Shown here one piece after another: positions 17,910 to 25,684 of a stretch of 64,000 nt of DNA. The DNA is from CAYVLA01 sp964549615 [NCBI: uncultured Thermococci archaeon] (GTDB lineage Archaea; CAYQAE01; CAYVLA01). A program made the position numbers and the translations under genes. Location: positions 5,785 to 69,784 of the forward strand of contig CAZJVP010000048.1 in the NCBI GenBank assembly GCA_964549615.1, read 5' to 3'. Position 1 is the stretch's first letter, and each line of letters opens with the position of its first letter. The notes under the pieces were generated by a model. It had not been told where the DNA came from, searched no databases, and saw only the letters and a program-made list of their open reading frames with translations.

Positions 17910-17921
17910 CTGCGAAAAATA
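17910..17921 (+). promoter_or_regulatory. TATA box of the sugar kinase gene
   Basis: GCGAAAAATAGA lies about 43 bases before the ATG at 17959, leaving a short leader with the Shine-Dalgarno GGTGAG. Confidence 0.55.
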
Positions 17922-17958
17922 GATCAAGTCAGCGGGAGCTCGGCCGGCCGGTGAGCGA

Positions 17959-18969
17959 ATGGGCCTAGATGTGATCTCGCTCGGGGAGGCCTTGATCGAC
18001 TTCATCTCCCTTAAGCCCGGAGTGTCTCTCGAGGACGCGCCCGGATTCGAGAAGTGCCCTGGGGGAGCACCGGCCAACTTCGCCGTGGCCTGCGCCAGAC
18101 TCGGGCTTTCGACTGGCTTCATAGGCAAGGTTGGCGACGATGCGTTCGGACGATTCCTGGCGGCCACGCTCGCAAGCAACGGGGTCGATGTCTCGCAGGT
18201 GAAGTATTCCGAACACAGGACCGCGCTGGCGTTCGTGTCCATTGCCAAGAACGGCGAGAGGCATTTCATGTTCTACCGCCGCCCCTGCGCGGACCTGATG
18301 CTTGAGGAAAGGGAGATCGACCCGGGCTACATCTCGGGCGCAAAGATCCTGCACTTCGGAACGGTCAGCCTTTCCGAGAGCCCTGCCAGGGAGGCAACCA
18401 TGAAGGCCGTGCAATGCGCGAGGGAGGCCGGCGTGCAGGTATCCTTCGACCCCAACATCAGGTTCCATCTCTGGGCCAAAGAACCGGATGAGATAAGAGA
18501 GGACGTCATCTCGGTCACAAGAACGTGCGACATATTCCTGCCCTCGGAGGAGGAGGCGCGGTTTTTGTCGGGGATGGATGTCCGGGCCTCGATTGACGAG
18601 TTTCTTTCATGGGGTCCGAAAACGATCGCCATCAAGCTCGGCGAACGCGGGTGCGTTGTTGGGGACAAAACCAAGACCGCAGAGGTCCCCGGAATAAAGG
18701 CTAGGGCCGTCGACACAACCGGTGCGGGCGACGGATTCGATGCTGGCTTCATCTTCGGGCTCCTTCAGGGACATGGACTTGAGCGAGCCGCGCTCTACGC
18801 TAACGCGGTCGGAAGCCTCGTCGTGCGAAAGAGGGGTGCTATGACGTCGCTGCCCTCCAGGCGCGAGGTTGAGCGGCTTGTCAGCAAGGTGCTTGCCCGG
18901 AGTCAGAGCCGATCACACCACACTGCAAAACGGAGGGCGCACCGACGCACCAAGAAACCTACCGGATGA
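17959..18969 (+). CDS. PfkB-family carbohydrate kinase
   Basis: 336 residues of the ribokinase fold. The sugar-binding motif is GGAPANFAVACARLG at about 35-49, and the ATP/anion-hole motif is DTTGAGDGFDAGF with catalytic Asp258. This fits fructokinase or 2-keto-3-deoxygluconate kinase; the residues do not decide between them. The last 35 residues are very basic, rich in Arg, His and Lys (RAHRRTKKPTG), beyond the normal end of the fold. The ATG follows GGTGAG. It lies 66 bases after tpiA and may be read from its own promoter. Confidence 0.93.
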   Translation: MGLDVISLGEALIDFISLKPGVSLEDAPGFEKCPGGAPANFAVACARLGLSTGFIGKVGDDAFGRFLAATLASNGVDVSQVKYSEHRTALAFVSIAKNGERHFMFYRRPCADLMLEEREIDPGYISGAKILHFGTVSLSESPAREATMKAVQCAREAGVQVSFDPNIRFHLWAKEPDEIREDVISVTRTCDIFLPSEEEARFLSGMDVRASIDEFLSWGPKTIAIKLGERGCVVGDKTKTAEVPGIKARAVDTTGAGDGFDAGFIFGLLQGHGLERAALYANAVGSLVVRKRGAMTSLPSRREVERLVSKVLARSQSRSHHTAKRRAHRRTKKPTG

Positions 18970-19252
18970 AGCCCTTCGGGCCGGCGTCCAAGCGGGGTCC
19001 TGCGTCCTGAAAGGGAGGAGCGGGAAGCCGGAGACTTTCAGCGCAGTCCCGCTCGGCTACGCAGATATGCGCGTTGACGCATAGCTCGGCGCAACCATCA
19101 GGGCCGGGAAGAAGGCAAGACCCAGTCACGCCACACCAGCCCACACGGAGATGCCGCCGAGAAATGTGCCCTCATCGCCTGGGATCCATCTCATGGGACG
19201 CTAAGAAGCCCCGGTAGTGGAGAAATCGGTCGGCCAAATGTACAAACCGCAT

Positions 19253-19636
19253 CTACACGTAGTCCACAAGAAATGAGCTTCGCTCGACACATTCTCTGTG
19301 CCTGACGAGCATCTGCTCGATGGCTTGCCTGAGCGAGTCCCTTCCGACCAAGCCGACCAACGATCCTATTGGCCTTCCCTCGCAGTAGAACACGAGCGTC
19401 GGAGTCGAGAACACCCCGTTCGTGGCCGCAATGACCTTGTTCTCGGCGCTCTCCAAGATGTTCAGCCTGGCGAACTTGACCTTTCCCCGGAACTCTTCCG
19501 AGATCTCATCGAGTATCGGCTCAAGCATCCTGCACCAGGGACATGCCTGATGCCAGAACTCGACCAACACCAGATCCTTCGAGGCCGCGACCCGATCTCT
19601 CCAGTTTCCCGCGTCCACATCCATAACGGCACTCAA
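19253..19636 (-). CDS. thioredoxin-like protein
   Basis: 127 residues of thioredoxin fold with the redox pair in CPWC (Cys32, Cys35) after VLVEFWHQA, and the cis-proline in FSTPTLVFY. It is cytoplasmic, with no signal peptide. The sequence CPWC differs from the usual CGPC and suggests a glutaredoxin-like or special partner. It lies 12 bases after the membrane protein gene at 19649-20194 and is probably co-transcribed with it. Confidence 0.92.
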   Translation of the reverse strand: MSAVMDVDAGNWRDRVAASKDLVLVEFWHQACPWCRMLEPILDEISEEFRGKVKFARLNILESAENKVIAATNGVFSTPTLVFYCEGRPIGSLVGLVGRDSLRQAIEQMLVRHRECVERSSFLVDYV

Positions 19637-19648
19637 GCCTGCTCTCCC

Positions 19649-20194
19649 CTATCTGGCTTCCGCCTCCCTTATGGACCTTGGCCTGAACTGGGTCACGCCC
19701 TCGGGGCTAGAGTAGTCCGGAATCATAAACGAGTCCCACTTCCCCTTGAGCTCCACCTCTTTCCCGACGAACTTGTCGAGCACTTTAGCCGACTGCCATG
19801 CCTCGGTTCCCGACGAGAGGATCACGTAATACTTGGTCCCGTTCATCTCGAAGCTGGGCCGAACGTCCGACTCGCCAAGGCGTATGCGGTGGGTCCACCC
19901 CTTCTTGTAGAAGTTGAGGTACTGGCCTTGAAGGCCCTCTTTGCTGATGCGGTCGACCTCGTCCTCCGAGATGAATGTGGGGTCGCCCTCCTTTGGCACC
20001 GCGAGGACCACCATGTCGTTCGCCTCTAGGATTCCCCGCACGATCTCCTCCTGTCCCGGGAGCTGGTCGTACAGATAGACGGCCCGCGGAACCTGGATCC
20101 AGCCGGCGTCCCTTCCGCTGCCCACAATCACGTAGGCCGCGACGCCAACTCCGACCGCCACCGCCAAGACGATGTAGGGCGCCAGTCTCGACAC
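19649..20194 (-). CDS. signal-anchored protein of unknown function
   Basis: 181 residues, one N-terminal membrane helix (about 6-25, YIVLAVAVGVGVAAYVIV), then a domain of about 150 residues outside the cell with mixed strands (KYYVILSSG, VGKEVELKGKW). The end VGKEVELKGKWDSFMIPDY recalls OB-like small-molecule or haem-chaperone domains, but this is only an impression. The start is GTG at 20194, leaderless by spacing to the TATA box. It is followed by thioredoxin in the same operon, so a role in thiol or haem chemistry is possible. Confidence 0.8.
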   Translation of the reverse strand: MSRLAPYIVLAVAVGVGVAAYVIVGSGRDAGWIQVPRAVYLYDQLPGQEEIVRGILEANDMVVLAVPKEGDPTFISEDEVDRISKEGLQGQYLNFYKKGWTHRIRLGESDVRPSFEMNGTKYYVILSSGTEAWQSAKVLDKFVGKEVELKGKWDSFMIPDYSSPEGVTQFRPRSIREAEAR

Positions 20195-20216
20195 GGAAAT
20201 CTCTCGCGGCGGTCGC

Positions 20217-20226
20217 TGATATTTCC
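20217..20226 (-). promoter_or_regulatory. TATA box of the 20194 gene (leaderless)
   Basis: GAAATATCAG is centred about 26 bases before the GTG at 20194, so the transcript should begin at the start codon. It lies just before the 3' end of nfnB. Confidence 0.5.
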
Positions 20227-20228
20227 TT

Positions 20229-21632
20229 CTAGCCCGCGGAGAGGTATTCGTGGATCGCCTTTGCCGCTAGCCGCCCTGCGCCCATCGCAGCTATCACCGT
20301 GGCCTCACCGGTCACGATGTCCCCGCCCGCATATACGCCCTTCTTGGAGGTCTTTCCGGTCGTGGGGTCGGCAACGAAGTACCCCCACTCGTTCACCTTC
20401 AGGTCCTTTGTCGTTGAGGAGATGAGGGGGTTGGGCCCCTGCCCTATGGCCACCACGACCGTGTCGATTTCCTTCTCGAACTCGGATCCCGGGACCGGCA
20501 CCGGCCTCCGCCGGCCGGAGCTGTCGGGCTCTCCAAGCTGCATCCTCTGGCACCTCATCGCCCTCAGCCGCCCCTGGCCATCGCCGAGATAGGCGACGGG
20601 CACAGTGAGGAACTCGAACTTCACCCCTTCCTCTTCGGCGTTCTCAACCTCCTCCCGCCTCGCAGGCATCTCGGCCCTGGAGCGCCGATAGACGACGGTG
20701 ACCTCCTTTGCCCCGTAGCGCAGGGCGCTTCTCGCCGCGTCCATGGTCACGTTGCCCCCACCTATCACCGCGACCCTCCTGCCCACCTTTATCGGAGTGT
20801 GGTACTCAGGAAACCGATATGCCTTCATGAGGTTGGTTCTCGTGAGAAATTCGTTGGCCGAGTACACGCCGCAGAGGTTTTCGCCCGGTATCCCCATGAA
20901 CTTCGGCAGCCCCGCGCCGCTCCCGATGAAGACGGCGTCGTAGCCGGAGCTAAGAAGCTCGTCTATGGATGCCGTTCGGCCGACGATGAAATTCGTTCTG
21001 ATCTCAACGCCGAGAGCCTTGAGCGTATCGATCTCCCTCTGCACTATGGCCTTGGGAAGCCGAAACTCCGGTATGCCGTACACCAAGACCCCACCTGGCT
21101 TGTGAAGGGCCTCGAAGATGGTGACCTTGTGGCCCAGCCGGGCAAGGTCGCCGGCGACGGTAAGGCCGGCCGGCCCCGATCCGATGACAGCCACCCTCTT
21201 CCCCGTGGGAGCCGCGACGCTGGGAATGAAGACGTTCGATGAGCGAGCCTCCCAGTCGGCCGCGAACCTCTCCAACCTGCCGATGGCCACCGGTTCGCCG
21301 TGCCTGCCGAGCACGCATGCCTCCTCGCACTGCGTTTCCTGGGGACATACCCGGCCGCAGATCGCGGGGAAGACGTTGTCCCTCTTGATCCGGACGACAG
21401 CGCCCTGAAAGTCCCCTTTGGCGATCAGGCCTATGAAACCCGGGATGTCTATCTGGACCGGACACCCGGAGACGCAGCGCGGCTTCTTGCACTGAAGGCA
21501 TCTGCTTGCCTCGGCGACGGCTTGCTCGGGCCCGTAGCCCAGGGCGACCTCGTCGAAGTTACCCGTTCGTCTCGTCGGGTCTTGCTTGGGCATGGGTGTC
21601 TTCGTCTTGCTCGGAACAGGCATCCTCAGCAC
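20229..21632 (-). CDS. nfnB: NADH-dependent ferredoxin:NADP oxidoreductase large subunit (NfnB; GltD-like)
   Basis: 467 residues. The N-terminal cluster domain has CLQCKKPRCVSGCP and CGRVCPQETQCEEAC for two 4Fe-4S clusters. It is followed by FAD motif VIGSGPAGLTVAGDLARLG, NADP motif VIGGGNVTMDAARSALRYGA and the C-terminal GDIVTGEATVIAAMGAGR. Alone it would be called glutamate synthase small subunit, but the gene overlaps nfnA by 7 bases and no large glutamate synthase gene is present, so the bifurcating Nfn complex is the better call. It links NADH, NADPH and ferredoxin in the cytoplasm. Confidence 0.93.
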   Translation of the reverse strand: MLRMPVPSKTKTPMPKQDPTRRTGNFDEVALGYGPEQAVAEASRCLQCKKPRCVSGCPVQIDIPGFIGLIAKGDFQGAVVRIKRDNVFPAICGRVCPQETQCEEACVLGRHGEPVAIGRLERFAADWEARSSNVFIPSVAAPTGKRVAVIGSGPAGLTVAGDLARLGHKVTIFEALHKPGGVLVYGIPEFRLPKAIVQREIDTLKALGVEIRTNFIVGRTASIDELLSSGYDAVFIGSGAGLPKFMGIPGENLCGVYSANEFLTRTNLMKAYRFPEYHTPIKVGRRVAVIGGGNVTMDAARSALRYGAKEVTVVYRRSRAEMPARREEVENAEEEGVKFEFLTVPVAYLGDGQGRLRAMRCQRMQLGEPDSSGRRRPVPVPGSEFEKEIDTVVVAIGQGPNPLISSTTKDLKVNEWGYFVADPTTGKTSKKGVYAGGDIVTGEATVIAAMGAGRLAAKAIHEYLSAG

Positions 21633-22450
21633 CTGCTGCGTGCCTCAAGCGCGCACCTCTCCTCCTCAAGATAGAAACTCTGCCTCTTCAGCAGAAGGTC
21701 GAAATCGACTTGGTGGGCATCGAACTCGGGACCGTCCACGCACGCGAACTTCGTTTTCCCGCCCACCTCCACCCTGCACCCACCGCACATCCCCGTCGCA
21801 TCGACCATGATGGGGTTGAGGCTTACGACGGTCCGGATGGAGTGGGGGCGTGTGGTGTTGGCGACTGCCCTCATCATGACGGCGGGGCCGACCGCGTACA
21901 CGTAGTCTATCTTCCTCCCCGACGAGATCAGGTCCTGAAGGACCGTGGTGACGAAACCCTTCCTCCCGTAGGTTCCGTCATCGGTCGTGATGTACAGCTC
22001 GTCCGATATCCTTCGGAAATCGTCTTCCAGTATCACCAGATCCTTGGTCCTTGCGCCGACTATGGAGATCACGTAATTGCCCGCTTGCTTAAGCGCTCGG
22101 GCCACCGGAAGGACGCAGGCTGACCCGATGCCCCCGCCGACCACGACGCACGCTCCGTACCGTTCGATCTCCGATGGTCTGCCGAGCGGCCCGGCCACAT
22201 CAAGCAGCCTGTCTCCCTCAGCCAGGCTGCCCAAGAGCATCGTGGTCTTACCGATCTCCAGGAACACTAGCGTGATGGTGCCCTTATCCGGATCGGCATC
22301 CTGAATGGTCAGGGGTATTCGCTCGCCCTGCTCGTTGATCCTTATGATGACGAACTGGCCCGGAAGGGCTTTGCGAGCTATCTCGGGCGCGTCGACTTCG
22401 ATCCTCTTTATCTTGTCTGCTAGGATGGTCTTCTTGACTATCGCGTTCAT
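21626..22450 (-). CDS. nfnA: NADH-dependent ferredoxin:NADP oxidoreductase small subunit (NfnA)
   Basis: 274 residues of ferredoxin reductase fold. FAD-binding: RIPLTIQDAD. NAD-binding: VVGGGIGSACVLPVARALK. The 2Fe-2S site near the end reads DATGMCGGCRV then FACVDG, with three Cys and a nearby Asp; a cluster held by one Asp and three Cys is known for NfnA. It is the first gene of the nfnAB operon. The ATG at 22450 lies about 5 bases after the predicted transcription start. Confidence 0.93.
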   Translation of the reverse strand: MNAIVKKTILADKIKRIEVDAPEIARKALPGQFVIIRINEQGERIPLTIQDADPDKGTITLVFLEIGKTTMLLGSLAEGDRLLDVAGPLGRPSEIERYGACVVVGGGIGSACVLPVARALKQAGNYVISIVGARTKDLVILEDDFRRISDELYITTDDGTYGRKGFVTTVLQDLISSGRKIDYVYAVGPAVMMRAVANTTRPHSIRTVVSLNPIMVDATGMCGGCRVEVGGKTKFACVDGPEFDAHQVDFDLLLKRQSFYLEEERCALEARSRC

Positions 22451-22474
22451 GGCGCCCAGCCGGAAACAACGGAG

Positions 22475-22486
22475 TTGATAAGTATT
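22475..22486 (-). promoter_or_regulatory. TATA box of nfnAB
   Basis: AATACTTATCAA on the minus strand is centred about 31 bases before the nfnA ATG. Confidence 0.6.
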
Positions 22487-22828
22487 CTACCGTGGCGGAT
22501 CTGTGCGCCACTTGCCGCAGGGCCGAATCCTGAAGTCGCAGCCCGACCCCAGCGGACCCGAAGCGGAGGGGCCTCACAGCGGACCCCAATCTGGTCAAGC
22601 CGTAGAGGAAACTGCGATCCAAGGCGCGGGCCGAGCTTGAAGCTTTTCATGCACGGGCGGACCCGCACCGGACGACATCACGGCTCGGCAGCCCCGGGTG
22701 CTAGTGACAGCGCGATCTCACGGGCTGCTCGCAGGACCGAAGGAGTTCGGTGAGGATCAGAGAAGCACTGCCGCAGGGCCCTCTCGCAAGTTTCCGGAGG
22801 GAAGCGAACGGGGGTCTCATGGCCGGAG
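22487..22828. other. no gene seen
   Basis: Between the nfnA promoter and the damaged C_GCAxxG_C_C gene. I see no convincing frame, tRNA or repeat. Confidence 0.5.
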
Positions 22829-23284
22829 CTAGTCCTTGAGCAGTTCGATCGCTTCTTGGATCGCGAACTTCACCCTCTCCGTGCAGGCGAAGTCGTGCAC
22901 GCTTCGGCAGTACTCCTTCAGACCCTCCGGCGTCTTGATGTCCAGCTTGGTGAGCTCCCGACAGGTGACCGCGCCCCACCGCCTCCTGAAGTCCTGTATG
23001 AACTTGTCGACCCTTTGCCATGTCGCCTGGGGGCTCTGCAGATTATCCGTCCTGCCGTACTTCAGGCCGATGGCCATTGCCGCCCCCGATATGGTGCCGC
23101 AGGTGAGCCCGTTCACGGAGAACCCAGCACCGACCCCCGTGGCCATATTCGGGATCAGGTCGGAGTCGACCCCGGTACTCGCTAACCGCAAGCAGCACGC
23201 TCTCGCATCAGTTATACGGCCGGCCCTGCGGAAAGTTGGGGGCCGGTCACAGAAGTATCCTGCTGCCTTCTCCGGCAATTCCAC
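22829..23284 (-). pseudogene. C_GCAxxG_C_C family redox protein with shifted frame and in-frame TGA
   Basis: The 151-codon open frame ends with a clear family body: LIPNMATGVGAGF, LTCGTISGAAMAIGLKYGR, then three more spaced Cys. The front part does not fit: residues 12-37 are arginine- and proline-rich. In the next frame the same DNA (about 23170-23216) reads YN, then a TGA at 23208-23210, then CESVLLAVSEYRG, which is exactly the helix expected before VDSD. The frame must shift near the run of four C at 23170-23173, and shift the other way upstream. So the gene is either broken by a pair of compensating indels plus a nonsense change or contains base-call errors. Intact members bind redox cofactors or metal through their Cys and often lie near electron-transfer genes, as here. 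Confidence 0.65.
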
Positions 23285-23737
23285 GACGGTGGTCGCGCCA
23301 ATTCTTCCGGCTGCCCTTGTGCGTGGTCCCTAACTGATGGCCCTGGTCCCCCCTGATGAGGTCCCTGTGCACACTTCGACACGTCGGACTACGGGCACCA
23401 GGGCGTTGAGCAACGAGGAGAAAGCGCCGCAGCCCCGACGGTGGCCCGGCGGAGAACATCCGCTTCAAGGCGCTCGGGGGAGGGGTTGCTCACTCACTCC
23501 GCAGCAAGTTGAAGGACCACCGGGTCCCGCAGGACTGTGAGGCGTGCTGAAGACAAGGATTTTCGTCCATGATGCACAAGATGCTTCATTGAGCGTCGGC
23601 GACGACCCTAGCGCAGAATCCGGCCTGAACTGGGAGCCGACGACAGCGAAGTGAGCGGCTGCCCCTCAAGCCGGATTGCATCTTGCTTTGGGCTAGGAAA
23701 TGGATGACGATTCGGAACCTCTGCCGAAGTGTGATGA
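23285..23737. other. no gene seen
   Basis: No supported frame. TGATGA and CTGA-like boxes occur but not in an order that makes a C/D guide RNA convincing. Confidence 0.45.
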
Positions 23738-23757
23738 TAGCCCGGCTCGGATTCGAA

Positions 23758-23786
23758 CTCCCCAGAAGCGTCAAAACAAGCTTCTT
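23758..23786 (-). other. tRNA-Gln intron 3 (29 nt, position 53/54)
   Basis: The intron splits the T-stem from the T-loop. Exon CCTC (last variable-loop base and tRNA 49-51) pairs with intron GGGG with one G-U pair. Bulges GG^A and AG^T. The interior is a 6-bp hairpin AGAAGC/GCTTCT with a 10-base loop. Confidence 0.87.
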
Positions 23787-23801
23787 CCGAGGTCTCGGGC
23801 T

Positions 23802-23821
23802 CTCCCTCGGCCGATGGCCGA
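23802..23821 (-). other. tRNA-Gln intron 2 (20 nt, position 37/38)
   Basis: This is the canonical site. Exon CTTT (tRNA 32-35) pairs with intron AGGG with two G-U pairs. Bulges GG^T and AG^A. The interior is a 5-bp hairpin CGGCC/GGCCG with loop ATC. The outer helix is the anticodon stem itself. Confidence 0.9.
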
Positions 23822-23849
23822 CCAAAGGCCCGAATGATTGACCGCTACA

Positions 23850-23872
23850 CTCGGCGGAGGCATCATCCTCCT
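23850..23872 (-). other. tRNA-Gln intron 1 (23 nt, position 10/11)
   Basis: Central helix: exon CGGT (tRNA 5-8) pairs with intron GCCG. Bulges GG^A and AG^T. The interior is a 5-bp hairpin GGAGG/CCTCC with loop ATGATG. The outer helix is short (C4-G12 only), so this is a relaxed motif. A shift of the cut by one base gives no 4-bp helix. Confidence 0.82.
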
Positions 23873-23910
23873 CCACCGGGCTTTCCGGGCTGACAGGCCC
23901 AGGACAAAGA

Positions 23911-23922
23911 TTCTAATAAATC
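23911..23922 (-). promoter_or_regulatory. TATA box of tRNA-Gln
   Basis: GATTTATTAGAA lies about 35 bases before tRNA position 1, giving a short leader. A second copy of AGCCCGG (23885-23891) lies inside that leader. Confidence 0.6.
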
Positions 23923-24203
23923 TCTCATCCGATGCCCTGCTCCTTTCGGTACCCGATCTTCACTCATTGCCTTGAACCTTGAGGCGAGTGCGAGCGGGAG
24001 GCGGGACTGACTCTTGGATTGGCCCGATCGCAGGACCCTTGATCCGGAGTCCTGATCAGGAGTCTGGACCTCCACATCCTGTCTCTCTGGCGTTCCTTGA
24101 GCCGGATCTCGGTTCCTGGGACAAGCAGACTGAGTCGCACGTTGGCTATGGATCAGCACAGCGTCGATTATCCCCTCTTGGAAGGATTGCGGCGTGGTCT
24201 GGA

Positions 24204-24217
24204 AATCAATAAATACC
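24204..24217 (+). promoter_or_regulatory. TATA box of the RPA operon
   Basis: AATCAATAAATACC is centred about 28 bases before the TTG at 24241, which supports that leaderless start over the ATGs at 24097 or 24148, which lie upstream of the box. Confidence 0.55.
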
Positions 24218-24240
24218 GAAGTCAATCGATAGCTAGCGAA

Positions 24241-25305
24241 TTGGGCGACCAAGCGGGGAAGGGCGAGGGAATCCAGAAGAGCAAGCTGTACGAGATGCTC
24301 ATGGAAAAGAAGGGCTACACTGCCGATCAGCTGATGCAGGAGATCGAGAAGAAGAGAGCCGAATACGACATGCTGACCGACGAGGGGGCCCTCGTGCTCA
24401 TCGCCAACGAGGCGGGGATAGTCCTAGAAGAGCCGGCCAAGATCTCCACCATGAAGATAGCCGACCTCAAGCCCGGCATGCAGGACCTCGACATCGTGGG
24501 GCGGGTGGTGCGCATAACGCCGCCTAGAGACTTCACCCGCAGGGACGGGTCGACGGGATACGTCTGCAGCCTCATCCTCTCCGACAACACCGCCTCGGTG
24601 AGGCTCACGCTCTGGGATCAGGAATGCAGGCTGCTTGAGGACATCAAGGAAAACGACATCCTCAGGGTGGTCGGCGGGGTCTGTCGATCGGGCCCGCGCG
24701 GAGTTGAGATCCACACCGGGCGAAGAGCCAGGTTCGCTCTCAACCCCTCCGCATCCGAGGATCCCCGCGTGCAGAACCTCGGCGAAGTCGTCCCGCCGAC
24801 GGAGCCCCCGGCGCTGAGGAAGAGGATCGCTGAGCTTGATGAGGGGGATGCCAACATCGAGATCAGGGCGACCATCGTCAGGTTCTACCGCGTCTGGACC
24901 TACGACGCCTGCCCAACCTGCGGGCGCAAGGTGTCCGAAAGCCGCTGCCAGATCTGCGGTGACGTGGAGGCAGTGCCGAGGGCGATCTTGGACGTGGGAT
25001 TGGATGACTCATCGGGCTTCATTAGGGCGAAACTCTTTGGCCAGACGGCGGAGGAGCTGCTCGGCTCGACGGCTATGGAGATTCGACGCGGCATCGAAAT
25101 GCTGCTTGGAAAGGGGATGGAACCGAGGCGGGCGTCGGAAGAGTATCTAAGCCGAAACCATTCCGATGCCCTCGGTCGCGAAGTCGTGTTACGAGGCAGA
25201 GTGGCGGTAGACGAATACCGGGGCCTGATGCTTTCGGTTGAGTCCATCCGAGATGCTGATCCGGTGGAGGAGGCGAAACTCATTCTCAAGGAGGTGGGCC
25301 TCTAG
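24241..25305 (+). CDS. replication protein A large subunit (OB folds plus zinc finger)
   Basis: 354 residues from the TTG at 24241; the start is set by the TATA box and could also be the ATG at 24295. An N-terminal helical region (YTADQLMQEIEKKRAEYDMLTD) is followed by an OB fold at about 70-170 (DLDIVGRVVRITPPRDFTRRDG), then a second OB fold that contains a zinc finger, CPTCGRK then CQICG, near 222-238. This is the archaeal single-stranded DNA-binding RPA. It heads a three-gene operon; the next ATG lies 2 bases after its stop and has its Shine-Dalgarno within this gene. Confidence 0.93.
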   Translation: MGDQAGKGEGIQKSKLYEMLMEKKGYTADQLMQEIEKKRAEYDMLTDEGALVLIANEAGIVLEEPAKISTMKIADLKPGMQDLDIVGRVVRITPPRDFTRRDGSTGYVCSLILSDNTASVRLTLWDQECRLLEDIKENDILRVVGGVCRSGPRGVEIHTGRRARFALNPSASEDPRVQNLGEVVPPTEPPALRKRIAELDEGDANIEIRATIVRFYRVWTYDACPTCGRKVSESRCQICGDVEAVPRAILDVGLDDSSGFIRAKLFGQTAEELLGSTAMEIRRGIEMLLGKGMEPRRASEEYLSRNHSDALGREVVLRGRVAVDEYRGLMLSVESIRDADPVEEAKLILKEVGL

Positions 25306-25306
25306 C

Positions 25307-25684
25307 ATGCAGGAACAACCCGGAGCCCAGACATCATCTGAACAGGGATCGGAGTTCGAGGAGTTCGCCCGAGAGAAGCGGGTCGGCGAGATCACTGGCG
25401 CCGAGCCATGGATCAGCCTAATAGGCACCGTCATCTCGAGAAACACTGCGGACTCCTCGATGGTCCTCGATGACGGAACCGGACAGATAACCGTGAAAGC
25501 AGCAAAACTACCCGAGCCTGGAAGTCTCGTTAGGGTCGTTGGCAGGGCATTTACTTCAGCCGGCAGGGTGGCGATCGATGGGGTGATCGTGCAGGATTTT
25601 TCGTGCTTTGATGTGAATCTCTATAGAAAGGTCCTTGATCTGGAGGAGAGGGCATACAGTCCAGAAGGCGACTTCCATCCGTGA
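25307..25684 (+). CDS. small single-OB-fold protein of the RPA operon
   Basis: 125 residues from the ATG at 25307, with GGAGGTG upstream inside the previous gene. A single OB fold is visible: WISLIGTVISRN, SSMVLDDGTGQITVK, GSLVRVVGRAF, VAIDGVIVQDF. It is probably the RPA14-like or accessory subunit of the RPA complex. It overlaps the next gene by 4 bases. Confidence 0.85.
   Translation: MQEQPGAQTSSEQGSEFEEFAREKRVGEITGAEPWISLIGTVISRNTADSSMVLDDGTGQITVKAAKLPEPGSLVRVVGRAFTSAGRVAIDGVIVQDFSCFDVNLYRKVLDLEERAYSPEGDFHP

Larger units (their letters stand above)
23738..23882 (-). tRNA. tRNA-Gln (anticodon TTG) interrupted by three introns
   Basis: The gene spans 145 bases and yields a normal 73-base tRNA after removing 23, 20 and 29 bases. 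Mature features: acceptor AGCCCGG pairs fully with CCGGGCT, discriminator A, positions 8-9 TG, D-stem GTG/CAT with D-loop GG, anticodon stem CGGGC/GCCCG, loop CTTTGGA with anticodon TTG, variable loop AGAC, T-stem CTCGG/CCGAG with loop TTCGAAT. No CCA is encoded. Each intron folds as a bulge-helix-bulge motif with a 4-bp central helix and 3-base bulges, and each interior forms its own hairpin. Intron sites are 10/11, 37/38 and 53/54. Confidence 0.92.

Noticed and set aside
20229-21632. Glutamate synthase small subunit
   Set aside because: No large subunit gene is near and the gene overlaps an NfnA-type gene; the pair is NfnAB.
23205-23213. Selenocysteine codon (TGA) in the C_GCAxxG_C_C gene
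   Set aside because: The reading also requires two frameshifts, and I see no SECIS-like element, so decay or base-call error is simpler.
23330-23580. C/D box guide RNA (TGATGA and CTGA boxes)
   Set aside because: Boxes do not occur in the needed order and spacing.
23785-23882. The tRNA-Gln locus read as a permuted or split tRNA
   Set aside because: A simple order 5' to 3' with three introns restores all stems, and each junction has a bulge-helix-bulge motif, so permutation is not needed.
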